Source of the DNA: Mucilaginibacter arboris
GTDB lineage: Bacteria; Bacteroidota; Bacteroidia; Sphingobacteriales; Sphingobacteriaceae
Length of the DNA stretch: 64,000 nucleotides
Direction: 5' to 3'
Assembly: GCF_009754915.1 (NCBI RefSeq)
Contig: NZ_WPIK01000003.1
Span: 1 to 64,000 of the forward strand
In this document: positions 1 through 7,160 of the stretch, in pieces
Layout: the number at the start of each line of letters is the position of its first letter
Position numbering within the stretch: position 1 is the stretch's first letter
Program-made: the position numbers and the translations under genes
Notes under the pieces: generated by a model
What the model saw: the letters and a program-made list of their open reading frames with translations, nothing else
Database searches by the model: none
Told to the model about the DNA's origin: nothing

Positions 1-82
1 TTAATTAGAAAAAGAATAACAAATAAACTAACCTAATTAAGCAAATTACCGTACAGCATGTTATAAAAACATTTTTACTTGT

Positions 83-349
83 ATGGAGATTGATTACATT
101 ATTTTAGACAGTAATTCTGCGGGTGAATTGGAACTGTTATTAGATGAGAAAGCCCTGGATGGTTACAAAGCAGTATCAATGAGTTCGTGTTACGACCCTA
201 ATAAAGGAATTGTTTATACGGCTTTAATGGTTAATTACGGATTAAATAGCCAGTTAGAAGATATAATTGCCCAGATTTCGGAAAAGTTAGATTCCATCAG
301 CACATCTTTATTATTAATTGAAACAAATACCGCTGATAACCTTGATTAG
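83..349 (+). CDS. small conserved-type protein, DUF1737/DUF4177-like
   Basis: An 88-residue acidic protein with no signal peptide or membrane segment, so probably cytosolic. The first 50 residues (YIILDSN, then a helix-like stretch rich in E and L, then GYKAVS) have the strand-helix-strand look of the small DUF1737/DUF4177 proteins, in which a long-winded loop follows an 'EKALDGYK'-type motif. That family has no established function, and the resemblance is by eye only. The tail from about residue 55 (SQLEDIIAQISEKLDSI) looks like an amphipathic helix that could dimerise. The ATG at 83 lies behind an AT-rich leader. No gene lies close downstream; the next 300 bases hold repeat elements. Confidence 0.6.
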   Translation: MEIDYIILDSNSAGELELLLDEKALDGYKAVSMSSCYDPNKGIVYTALMVNYGLNSQLEDIIAQISEKLDSISTSLLLIETNTADNLD

Positions 350-411
350 TTTTCAATTAAAAAAACCTCTGAATTAATAGCCTGTTTAAATTTATATCCG
401 CAGAATTTATA

Positions 412-423
412 ATGCTTCTTTTA
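412..423 (+). repeat. 12-mer repeat copy (ATGCTTCTTTTA)
   Basis: Exact copy followed by TG, then CCTGTAAATTTT, a slightly degenerate form of the usual AT-rich tail. It stands 60 nt beyond the 88-residue gene. Confidence 0.8.
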
Positions 424-444
424 TGCCTGTAAATTTTGTTTTTA

Positions 445-608
445 TTGAAGTTGTTTAAACTTTTTTTCTGGCCGATGCTTCTTTTATCAGCTAAAAATTG
501 GTGTTTACATTTAATCTATCAAAAAAACAATGGTTAACATTTTTTAGGTGATAAAAGAAGCATGACCCCAAAAAAAGCGGGCCAGAAAAAAAGTTTAAAC
601 AACTTCAA
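445..608. repeat. 164-bp MITE-like element with 29-bp perfect inverted ends
   Basis: Positions 445-473 and 580-608 are exact reverse complements over 29 nt; the arms begin TTGAAGTTGTTTAAAC and end TTTCTGGCC. Just inside each arm is an inverted copy of the 12-mer (475-486 plus, 552-563 minus), each with its AT tail pointing inward. The core of about 65 nt codes for nothing. The same GTTTAAAC...CTGGCC end recurs as the outer ends of the 690-bp elements at 17.0 and 31.3 kb, so this is one family. No transposase is present. A non-autonomous mobile element or a large structured repeat would both fit. Confidence 0.8.
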
Positions 609-650
609 CTTCAAAAAGGGTAATTGAAGCGTTTTCTTTTGAAAACAGGT

Positions 651-1304
651 TTAATTTCCAACCGGCATTTCCCGCAGTTGCTGCGGTGTTAATGGAACAA
701 ATCCTGTAGGTGTTGCAAATATGGAAGCAGGAACAGGCTCAAACCTGACTTCTTTAACGGTCGTTTTTGTTTTTACGCCGTTTTGATTGATGGTAAATTC
801 TAACGGAACGCCTAAAGCAGGATCCAGCATCAGGGTTAAAGAATTTGGAATGATGGAAATATCTTTCGTAAACCACATTTCTGTTGTTTCGCCGGAAAGT
901 TTATCCTTTACCAAATATTTAACGGCTTTAAAACCTGCAATTGTTTTGGTGTCTTTTTGCTGAGCGATGGTATGCGGCTGCAAATGTCCGGTTTCCAGGG
1001 ACTGCTCTGCTTTGCTGTAATCTACCACATATTGTTTAGCCGGAGATTTAAGCAATGCACGCATAAAGCCTGTTTTTTTATCTGTAATAATTGTTGTAGA
1101 TTCTTCATTTGATTTTTGGATGCTTACGGTAGAATCTCCTTTAAAATATACGGTTGCTTCTTTTGGCAGATACATTGCAAATTGTTTCAAGCTATCCGGC
1201 AACTGGTATTCTACCTGATAAATAATTGATCCTTCATCTGTACTTTTACGTTTGCATCCACACAGTAAAACCAATAAAGTCAAGGCAGTAAGTATTTTTT
1301 TCAT
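651..1304 (-). CDS. lipoprotein, DUF4412/GLPGLI-like
   Basis: A 217-residue predicted lipoprotein. The N-terminus MKKILTALTLLVLLCGC is a type II signal peptide with the lipidation cysteine at residue 17, so the mature protein should be membrane anchored in the envelope. The body starts with a strand-rich segment (IIYQVEYQLP), then a Thr-rich stretch, then a segment reading AGFKAVKYLVKDKLSGETTEMWFTK-like in pieces, which is the pattern of DUF4412 and related Bacteroidota proteins where a modified lipoprotein-like fold carries a conserved 'G.k..k....e.W.t' block. The assignment is by pattern only. No catalytic residues are evident. It is transcribed alone; the adjacent gaps on both sides hold repeats. 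Confidence 0.75.
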   Translation of the reverse strand: MKKILTALTLLVLLCGCKRKSTDEGSIIYQVEYQLPDSLKQFAMYLPKEATVYFKGDSTVSIQKSNEESTTIITDKKTGFMRALLKSPAKQYVVDYSKAEQSLETGHLQPHTIAQQKDTKTIAGFKAVKYLVKDKLSGETTEMWFTKDISIIPNSLTLMLDPALGVPLEFTINQNGVKTKTTVKEVRFEPVPASIFATPTGFVPLTPQQLREMPVGN

Positions 1305-1653
1305 TTTCTTCCTTCAATACTAATTATTGGCACAAGTATATTGATAATAGTTGTTGGAAAAAGCAGCATATTCTTGTAATACCTGATAGGTAGGTTTACC
1401 TGGCTTAAAAATTTATATCAGCATTATTGATAATGCTTCTTTTATGCCTATATTTTTTTGCTTTTGTTTTAACAGCTTATAGGCAGAAATGACACTGTTT
1501 TTTTGTTGCTAAAAGAAGCATCCAAACCAAACGAAACAATTAAAAATAAGACAGGCTGAACGATTGTAAAAGCTTTTTTGAAGTGGCTGCTGTAAGGTTA
1601 TTGTACAATAAGGTACTATCAGCCAATGTAATAACTTTTATTTTCACTTTTTT
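1305..1653. other. gene-free stretch with inverted 12-mer pair
   Basis: No ORF here has coding character. The only recognisable content is the inverted repeat pair at 1433-1521 and, at its 3' end, the promoter of the tRNA gene. Confidence 0.6.
1433..1521. repeat. inverted pair of 12-mer repeats forming a hairpin
   Basis: A plus-strand copy (1433-1444) faces a minus-strand copy (1510-1521). Between them GCCTATA (1446-1452) and TATAGGC (1478-1484) also pair, so the whole block can fold as an interrupted stem. Confidence 0.7.
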
Positions 1654-1684
1654 TTTGCAAAGATAAATTGCACTTCTATATTTG
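1654..1684 (+). promoter_or_regulatory. Bacteroidota-type sigma-A promoter of tRNA-Val
   Basis: TTTG at 1654-1657, 19 nt spacer, TATATTTG at 1677-1684 matches the TTTG-N19-TANNTTTG consensus exactly. The expected start point near 1690 lies about 10 nt before the tRNA. Confidence 0.75.
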
Positions 1685-1700
1685 CAGTCCCAAACGCAAG

Positions 1701-1775
1701 GGGAGATTAGCTCAGCTGGTTCAGAGCATCTGCCTTACAAGCAGAGGGTCACTGGTTCGAACCCAGTATCTCCCA
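1701..1775 (+). tRNA. tRNA-Val(UAC)
   Basis: A complete cloverleaf can be drawn. The acceptor stem is GGGAGAT (1701-1707) with ATCTCCC (1768-1774) and discriminator A at 1775. The D-arm contains AGCTCAG. The anticodon stem is TCTGC/GCAGA with loop CTTACAA, giving anticodon TAC (1736-1738). The variable loop is short. The T-arm is ACTGG TTCGAAC CCAGT (1751-1767). CCA is not encoded and would be added after transcription. The gene stands alone between a consensus promoter and a terminator. Confidence 0.95.
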
Positions 1776-1783
1776 CAATAATT

Positions 1784-1819
1784 AAAGCCCTTTAGATTCA
1801 TTTCTAAGGGGTTTTTGTT
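1784..1819 (+). terminator. intrinsic terminator of tRNA-Val
   Basis: AAAGCCCTTTAGA pairs with TCTAAGGGGTTT over 13 bp, including two G-U pairs, around a short loop, followed by a T-rich run. It begins 9 nt after the tRNA. Confidence 0.8.
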
Positions 1820-1883
1820 TTTAAATTACCTTAAAAAAAGAATACTCCTTTTATCAGATAAAAATTGCAAGAGTATATCAACT

Positions 1884-3257
1884 TCAAACATTTATAGTAA
1901 CTGTTTTCTCTGGATTGTTTTTGGCAAACTGATAAACCAGATTCTTTATATAATCATTTCCTGAAATAGGGGATAAGCTATCTTTTAATGCTTTTAAATC
2001 TACCTGGTTTAAATTTTCTTTCGTATAACCCATACCATAAAACTGGCCTTCTTCCATTAAAATCAGGCTTTGTTCTTCTGCTTCTCTTCCCTCATCATAA
2101 ATAATAAAAGTAGGCATATTTGCATGCAAATGTTCAACAGCCTTAACAACTCTTAGATTATAATCTGTTGCTGGTTCTTTTCCTTCACAAGCTCCTAAAC
2201 AATTATAGTGTTCAATGCCTAAACATTCCTGGCCGTTCTGCTGCAAAAAACATAGCTTCGGGCAAAGGTTAAAATCAATCATTAACTTTCGGAGTAAACC
2301 ATACCCTTCGGGCATCAAACCAAAAGTATAAATTGGTTTATTGTACTTTTTTTTCTTCCCGATTGCTAAACGTAAATATCCGTTCTGATCTTCAAACTGG
2401 TATAAAGCAAAAGCATGATCAAAACGTTTTAAAGCACGGTTATGTGCAGGCCATAATCTTTTAATTTCTGCGGCTTCTAAAATTAAAGCCATTAATTCTG
2501 TTCCGCAAACTTGCCAGGTAATGTTATAAATACCCTTTAAAAAATTCTGCCTTTGCTTGTTTGGGTTATTGCCGGTAAAATGACTGTTTACTCGTTTTTT
2601 AATGTTTTTAGCTTTCCCAACATAAATTACTTTACCTTTCTGATCGTGGAAATAATAAACGCCTGGATTTTTTGGCAGCATATCCATCACATTTTTAAGC
2701 AGGTTTGGAGGAAGAAGCTGTTCCTTCGATTTTTGTAATAATGATGCCTGAATGTGGCCGTTCTGATCGTTTTTTAAAAGCATTGAAAACAAAGCGGAAG
2801 TTGCAAAAGCATCGCCCATTGCCCGGTGCCTGCTTTCATTCTCGATCCCTAACTGATGGCAAAGTTTTCCTAAACTGTAAGAAGGGTAGCCAGGCAATAT
2901 TTTTCGGCTTAACCTAACTGTACAAAGCTTTTTACATTGCAAATTAAATCCTGCGGCTTCTAAATGATAGCGCACAAACGAATAATCGAAGTTAACGTTG
3001 TGGGCTATAAAAATTTTATCCTGTAATAAATCATAAATTTGGCCGGCAACTTCTGCAAAAGTTGGCGCTTCTTTTACCATATCATTATTAATGCCGGTTA
3101 AAGCCTGGATATAAACAGGAATTGGTTGTTGAGGATTAATTAAAGATTGAAACCGATGATAAACCTTTACACCATCGTGCAAAACAATTGCAATATCTGT
3201 AATCCCATTCGCGCTGGCATGTCCGCCCGTTGTTTCAATATCAACAATTGCATACAT
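1884..3257 (-). CDS. DEDDh 3'-5' exonuclease fused to UvrC-like GIY-YIG nuclease
   Basis: A 457-residue two-nuclease fusion. The N-terminal 170 residues are a DnaQ/epsilon-type exonuclease: ExoI D6 and E8 (VDIETTG), ExoII HNVNFD at 86-91, ExoIII H144 and D149. A GIY-YIG domain follows from about residue 195, with GVYYF at 199-203 and IYVGKAKN at 211-218. Further on, a cysteine cluster (LCFLQ...ECLG...YNCLGAC) matches the Cys region found after GIY-YIG in UvrC and Cho. The UvrC C-terminal RNase-H-like nuclease and HhH domains are absent. The family is known in Bacteroidota and related to Cho-type proteins; a DNA repair or DNA-processing role is inferred. It is transcribed alone, convergent with the tRNA unit. 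Confidence 0.9.
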   Translation of the reverse strand: MYAIVDIETTGGHASANGITDIAIVLHDGVKVYHRFQSLINPQQPIPVYIQALTGINNDMVKEAPTFAEVAGQIYDLLQDKIFIAHNVNFDYSFVRYHLEAAGFNLQCKKLCTVRLSRKILPGYPSYSLGKLCHQLGIENESRHRAMGDAFATSALFSMLLKNDQNGHIQASLLQKSKEQLLPPNLLKNVMDMLPKNPGVYYFHDQKGKVIYVGKAKNIKKRVNSHFTGNNPNKQRQNFLKGIYNITWQVCGTELMALILEAAEIKRLWPAHNRALKRFDHAFALYQFEDQNGYLRLAIGKKKKYNKPIYTFGLMPEGYGLLRKLMIDFNLCPKLCFLQQNGQECLGIEHYNCLGACEGKEPATDYNLRVVKAVEHLHANMPTFIIYDEGREAEEQSLILMEEGQFYGMGYTKENLNQVDLKALKDSLSPISGNDYIKNLVYQFAKNNPEKTVTINV

Positions 3258-3375
3258 ATACTAAAATTTATAAACTGTCCTATTAAAACCAACAGCCAAA
3301 CAAAGATAAGTAAAACTAAATTTGTTAGTAACATCAGGAAAATTAAATAGTTATGAAACACTAATTTTTAGGTGG

Positions 3376-3387
3376 TAAAAGAAGCAT
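3376..3387 (-). repeat. 12-mer repeat copy
   Basis: Exact minus-strand copy with the full tail (read on the minus strand: CC, ACC, TAAAAATTAG). It lies about 110 nt upstream of fabG. Confidence 0.8.
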
Positions 3388-3495
3388 CGATAACTGGAGG
3401 ATAAAACTGATTGAACTGAAGTAGAATCAAAACGAAAAGTCTTTTCGGCTTTATCTCAAAATTTCTAACTTCACCCCAAATCATTTTTAAATTAC

Positions 3496-4239
3496 ATGAA
3501 ATTATTAGAAGGAAAAGTAGCACTTGTTACCGGCGCTTCCAAAGGGATTGGACGTAAAATAGCGGAAAAATTTGCGGAACATGGCGCTAACGTTGCTTTT
3601 ACTTACTTGTCTTCAGTAGAAAAAGGACAGGCTTTAGAGCAGGAACTACAACAATTTGGAACACAAATAAAAGGTTATCAGTCTGATGCTTCCAAATTTG
3701 ATGAAGCAGAAAAATTAATCAATGATATTGTTGCTGATTTTGGAACGATTAATATTGTAGTAAATAACGCGGGAATTACCAAAGATGGTTTGCTAATGCG
3801 GATGACGGAACAACAGTGGGACGAGGTTTTGAACGTTAACTTGAAATCTATTTTTAATGTTACAAAAGCAGCATCAAAAATTATGATGAAAAACCGGAGC
3901 GGCGTTTTTATCAACATGAGTTCCGTTGTTGGTGTACAGGGAAATGCTGGTCAGTCTAATTATGCGGCATCAAAAGCCGGAATTATTGGTTTTTCAAAAT
4001 CGGTAGCAAAAGAATTAGGATCGAGAAATATCCGTACAAATGTTGTTGCTCCAGGATTTATCCGCACGGAAATGACAGAAGTTTTAGATCCGAAAGTGGT
4101 ACAAGGCTGGGCAGATGCTATTCCATTAAAACGTGCAGGCGAAACAGAAGATGTTGCCAATACTTGTGTTTTTTTAGCTTCCGATATGAGCAGTTATATT
4201 ACCGGTCAGGTTTTTCCGGTTGATGGCGGTATGCTTTAA
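3496..4239 (+). CDS. fabG: 3-oxoacyl-[acyl-carrier-protein] reductase FabG
   Basis: A 247-residue classical short-chain dehydrogenase, the usual FabG length. The nucleotide-binding motif TGASKGIG is at 12-19, NNAGITKDG follows near 90, and the catalytic Tyr156/Lys160 are in YAASK, with a Ser in the preceding INMSS strand. PGFIRTEM and the C-terminal GQVFPVDGGM are typical FabG signatures. It would reduce 3-ketoacyl-ACP with NADPH in fatty-acid elongation in the cytosol. No other fatty-acid gene is nearby. A DUF3253 gene follows 29 nt downstream on the same strand and may be cotranscribed. Other SDRs of unknown substrate look similar, so the name rests on the whole set of motifs. Confidence 0.92.
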   Translation: MKLLEGKVALVTGASKGIGRKIAEKFAEHGANVAFTYLSSVEKGQALEQELQQFGTQIKGYQSDASKFDEAEKLINDIVADFGTINIVVNNAGITKDGLLMRMTEQQWDEVLNVNLKSIFNVTKAASKIMMKNRSGVFINMSSVVGVQGNAGQSNYAASKAGIIGFSKSVAKELGSRNIRTNVVAPGFIRTEMTEVLDPKVVQGWADAIPLKRAGETEDVANTCVFLASDMSSYITGQVFPVDGGML

Positions 4240-4243
4240 ATTG

Positions 4244-4255
4244 ATGCTTCTTTTA
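4244..4255 (+). repeat. 12-mer repeat copy between fabG and DUF3253 gene
   Basis: It begins 5 nt after the fabG stop. Its AT tail (TCGACAAAAAATC) runs straight into the TTG start of the next gene at 4269. Confidence 0.85.
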
Positions 4256-4268
4256 TCGACAAAAAATC

Positions 4269-4529
4269 TTGAATCACGAAGCAATTGAAAAAGTAATTTT
4301 AGCGATGGCAACTGTACGTGGCGCTGATAAAACGATCTGCCCATCAGAAGTAGCCAGGGCAATGTTTGGTGAAAATTGGCGTTCAGAAATGCAAACTGTC
4401 CGTGATGCAGCGTTTGATTTATCGGCAAAAAAACAGGTAATTATATTGCAAAAAGGAAAAAAAGTTGGTCTGGCAAATTTAAAAGGTCCAATCCGCATCC
4501 AAATCAATACATCAACTGAAAATAATTAA
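4269..4529 (+). CDS. DUF3253 family protein
   Basis: An 86-residue basic protein. The stretch ARGADKTICPSEVAR-like (residues 15-30) and the downstream W..EM..VRDAAF...K..VIILQKGK pattern are the hallmarks of DUF3253, a small winged-helix-like family of unknown function. The only in-frame start that keeps the family N-terminus is TTG at 4269, placed immediately behind a copy of the dispersed 12-mer. The gene follows fabG closely on the same strand. There is no signal peptide. The family assignment is confident; a DNA-binding role is only suggested by its small helix-rich basic character. Confidence 0.85.
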   Translation: MNHEAIEKVILAMATVRGADKTICPSEVARAMFGENWRSEMQTVRDAAFDLSAKKQVIILQKGKKVGLANLKGPIRIQINTSTENN

Positions 4530-4568
4530 GATAATAAATTTAAACCGTAAATAGTTTTACAACCAAAT

Positions 4569-6665
4569 ATGCTGTATTTATTTTCGGTTTCTTGGGGAGC
4601 TGTTTCTGGTTGGTGGAGTTTTGGCTGTCTCGTTTTAGCCTTGTTGTACGCTTTTTTGTTGTACCAAAATCCAGCAAATATCAGCAAAAATTGGCGGAAT
4701 GCTTTGTTTGCAATCCGAACATGTGCTGTTTTTATCCTGTCTTTTTTGTTGCTGGCGCCGTTGGTTAAATCAGTCAGCAAACATCTGCAAAAACCATTGA
4801 TCCTGGTTTTGCAGGATAATTCTTCTTCGATCAAACAATTTCCCTCCAAAAATTTTAAGGTAACTTCTTTTATCCAGCAATTACATCAGCTTAAAAATAA
4901 TTTAGGCGATGATTATGATGTGCAGGAATTCAACTTCAGCAAAAACTTAAATAATGGTCTTTCTGATTCTTTAAACGGCAAACAAACTGATATTTCTGCT
5001 GCATTTCAAGCTTTAAATAATCGTTTTGGCAATCAAAATATTGGTGCCGTTATCCTGGCTTCCGATGGTTTGTATAATCATGGAAGTTCTCCGCTTAACA
5101 TCGCTTCTACCTTAAAAACCAATATTTATACGGTTGCTTTGGGTGATACCATTCCGCGTAAAGATATTTTAATCGATCATGTTGATTACAATAAAACAGT
5201 TTTTTTAGGGAATGATTTTATAGCTGATGTTTTTGTTGAAGCGCGACAAACGAAAGGCAAAAACCTGCAATTAAAAGTTGCAGAAGATGGAAAGCAAATT
5301 CTTTCCAAACAAATAAATGTTCCGGGAAACGATTTTAAAAAAGCCATTCCGTTAAAATTAAATGCTTCTAAAAAAGGTATCCGCAAATATCAAATAAGCT
5401 TAGTTCCTGTTGCTGATGAAATTTCTACCGCCAATAATTCGGAAACGATTTATGTAGAAGTGGTGGATAACCGAAAGAAAATCCTGATCCTGTATGAAGC
5501 GCCTCATCCGGATGTTGCCGCAATTAGGCAGTCTTTAGAAAGCAATCAGAATTACGAGGTTAAAACAAGTTTATGGAGCGATTTTGACGTTAGTAAACTC
5601 AATGATATTAGCCTGCTGATTTTAGAACAGTTGCCTAACAACCACATCAATTTACAACCTTTAATGCAACAGGCCGAACGGTTAAAACTTTCGGTTTGGT
5701 TTTTATTAGGCGCGCAAAGCAACCTTGTACAGTTAGCTTCTTTCCAAAAAGTAATCAGCATCAGTAGCAGCAATCAAAATATGCAGGAAGTTTTTGCTGC
5801 GCCCGATGCTTCTTTTACCAGCTTTATTTTGTCGGATTCTGCCCGTACAAAAATCAGTAATTTTCCGCCGCTGCTTGCGCCTTTTGGTAATTATAGTTTC
5901 GGTGCAGCAACTTCTGTGTTGTTTAAACAAAAAATCGGCAGCGTTTCTACCTCTTACCCTTTGCTTGCTTTTGCAGAAGAAAATGGCCGGCGGACAGCAG
6001 TTTTAACCGGAGAAGGTTTATGGCGATGGCGTTTAAATGAATTTCAGCAGTTTGGAAACCATCGTGCGGTAGATGAGCTGCTGTCGCAATCTGTTCAATA
6101 TTTATCCATCAAAAATAATCAGAAGCGGTTTAATGTTTCTACTTCAAAATCAGTTTTTGATGAAGATGAAAACGTAATGCTCCGGGCAGAACTTTATAAC
6201 AAAGCATTTGAATTGGTTAACCAGCCTGAGGTTGCTATCACCATCAAAAATAAAGAAGGGAAAACTTATAGTTACCAATTCTCCAGAAACAATCAATCGT
6301 ATCAATTAGATGCTGGAAGTTTGCCTGCCGGAGAATATGCTTATAACGCACAAACTAAATTAGGAAACGAAAATTTTAAAGCAGCCGGTAACTTCACCAT
6401 TAAAGCTTTAGTAGCCGAAGCTGCCCAAAGTGCTGCTGACCATCAGTTGTTGTATATGCTGGCAAAGCAAAACGGAGGCGAAATGGTTTTTCCGGAACAG
6501 TTAAACCAATTACCGGGGTTAATCCGAAAAAATGAAAACATTAAAACGGTTGCTTATGAAGACAACACTTATCGTGAACTAATTGATGAAAAGTGGATTT
6601 TTATATTGCTGCTTTTGCTGTTAAGTATGGAATGGTTTTTTAGAAGAAGAAATGGTGAAATTTAA
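4569..6665 (+). CDS. von Willebrand-type membrane protein (BatA/CoxE-region-like)
   Basis: A 698-residue envelope protein. Two hydrophobic segments near the N-terminus (about 10-30 and 45-65) anchor it, and a single hydrophobic helix precedes the C-terminal charged tail WFFRRRNGEI. In between lies a domain starting LILVLQDNSSSI with the D-x-S-x-S signature of a MIDAS metal site (about residues 80-88), followed by AVILASDGLYN, both typical of von Willebrand type A folds. The rest is strand-rich, probably extracytoplasmic. Such proteins are common in Bacteroidota, often beside the BatA/MoxR aerotolerance genes, which are not here. In-frame residues DASF near 413 are encoded by an exact 12-mer copy at 5806. 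Function unknown. Confidence 0.82.
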   Translation: MLYLFSVSWGAVSGWWSFGCLVLALLYAFLLYQNPANISKNWRNALFAIRTCAVFILSFLLLAPLVKSVSKHLQKPLILVLQDNSSSIKQFPSKNFKVTSFIQQLHQLKNNLGDDYDVQEFNFSKNLNNGLSDSLNGKQTDISAAFQALNNRFGNQNIGAVILASDGLYNHGSSPLNIASTLKTNIYTVALGDTIPRKDILIDHVDYNKTVFLGNDFIADVFVEARQTKGKNLQLKVAEDGKQILSKQINVPGNDFKKAIPLKLNASKKGIRKYQISLVPVADEISTANNSETIYVEVVDNRKKILILYEAPHPDVAAIRQSLESNQNYEVKTSLWSDFDVSKLNDISLLILEQLPNNHINLQPLMQQAERLKLSVWFLLGAQSNLVQLASFQKVISISSSNQNMQEVFAAPDASFTSFILSDSARTKISNFPPLLAPFGNYSFGAATSVLFKQKIGSVSTSYPLLAFAEENGRRTAVLTGEGLWRWRLNEFQQFGNHRAVDELLSQSVQYLSIKNNQKRFNVSTSKSVFDEDENVMLRAELYNKAFELVNQPEVAITIKNKEGKTYSYQFSRNNQSYQLDAGSLPAGEYAYNAQTKLGNENFKAAGNFTIKALVAEAAQSAADHQLLYMLAKQNGGEMVFPEQLNQLPGLIRKNENIKTVAYEDNTYRELIDEKWIFILLLLLLSMEWFFRRRNGEI

Positions 6666-6674
6666 AATTAACCA

Positions 6675-6686
6675 ATGCTTCTTTTA
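6675..6686 (+). repeat. 12-mer repeat copy overlapping the ftsB stop codon
   Basis: Read on the minus strand, the extended repeat supplies the last codons of the FtsB-like gene and its TAA stop (6684-6686). It lies 10 nt past the stop of the plus-strand gene. Confidence 0.85.
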
Positions 6687-7004
6687 TCGGCTAAAAATTG
6701 ATTTCTTCTCCTGCTTTTTCTCCGTCACAATCACAAAAACATCTTCGTTCGGTTTCTTCATCAAATACTTTTCGCGGGCAAATTTTTCTAATTTTTCTTT
6801 GTTTGAAGTCAGCTCGCTTAATTCCTGCTGTACTTTTGCCGTTTCTTTGGTGTAAAACTCGTGTTCTTCTTTTAATTTGTTTAATTGCTGACGATATTCG
6901 TACTGCGAAAGCAAATCGTTACGATCAAAAAAAACCAGCCACACTATAAAAATAGTACTGATCAGGAAATATTTATTTTTAAACAGATCGAGCAGGCGTT
7001 GCAT
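6684..7004 (-). CDS. septum formation initiator, FtsB/DivIC family
   Basis: About 106 residues with one transmembrane helix (ISTIFIVWLVFF) followed by the conserved FDRNDL motif and a long coiled coil (EYRQQLNKLKEEHEFY...ELSELTSNKEKLEKFAREKYL). This is the FtsB/DivIC layout: a bitopic protein whose periplasmic coiled coil works with FtsL and FtsQ in the divisome. An upstream ATG at 7043 is possible, but MQRLLDLFKNKYF from 7004 is the start expected for the family. In many Bacteroidota this gene lies directly after eno; here rhlE and a TlpA-like gene sit between them. The C-terminus and stop are formed by a dispersed repeat, so the tail KSIFSR is probably not family sequence. Confidence 0.88.
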   Translation of the reverse strand: MQRLLDLFKNKYFLISTIFIVWLVFFDRNDLLSQYEYRQQLNKLKEEHEFYTKETAKVQQELSELTSNKEKLEKFAREKYLMKKPNEDVFVIVTEKKQEKKSIFSR

Positions 7005-7134
7005 CAGAACAAACAATTGAATTTTCATTTTAAAGATAAGCAAGTAGTTTGGTTAATTGCAAGCATTTTAATACGATAAAAATCGGGCTTTGTTGCTTGC
7101 AAGTTGGAAACAATAAAACCCGATTTTTATGCCA

Positions 7135-7146
7135 TAAAAGAAGCAT
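7135..7146 (-). repeat. 12-mer repeat copy
   Basis: Exact minus-strand copy with tail TGGCATAAAAATC. It lies 14 nt beyond the rhlE stop, between rhlE and ftsB. Confidence 0.8.
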
Positions 7147-7160
7147 TTAAGCAAAAAGCT

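Larger units (their letters stand above)
380..650. other. gene-free stretch filled with repeat elements
   Basis: After the 88-residue gene the sequence holds GCCTGTTTAAATTTA at 380-394, which matches the ends of the compound elements at 17.2, 31.4 and 55.0 kb. A copy of the 12-mer ATGCTTCTTTTA follows at 412-423, then the 164-bp inverted-repeat element at 445-608. I see no coding sequence here. Confidence 0.7.
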
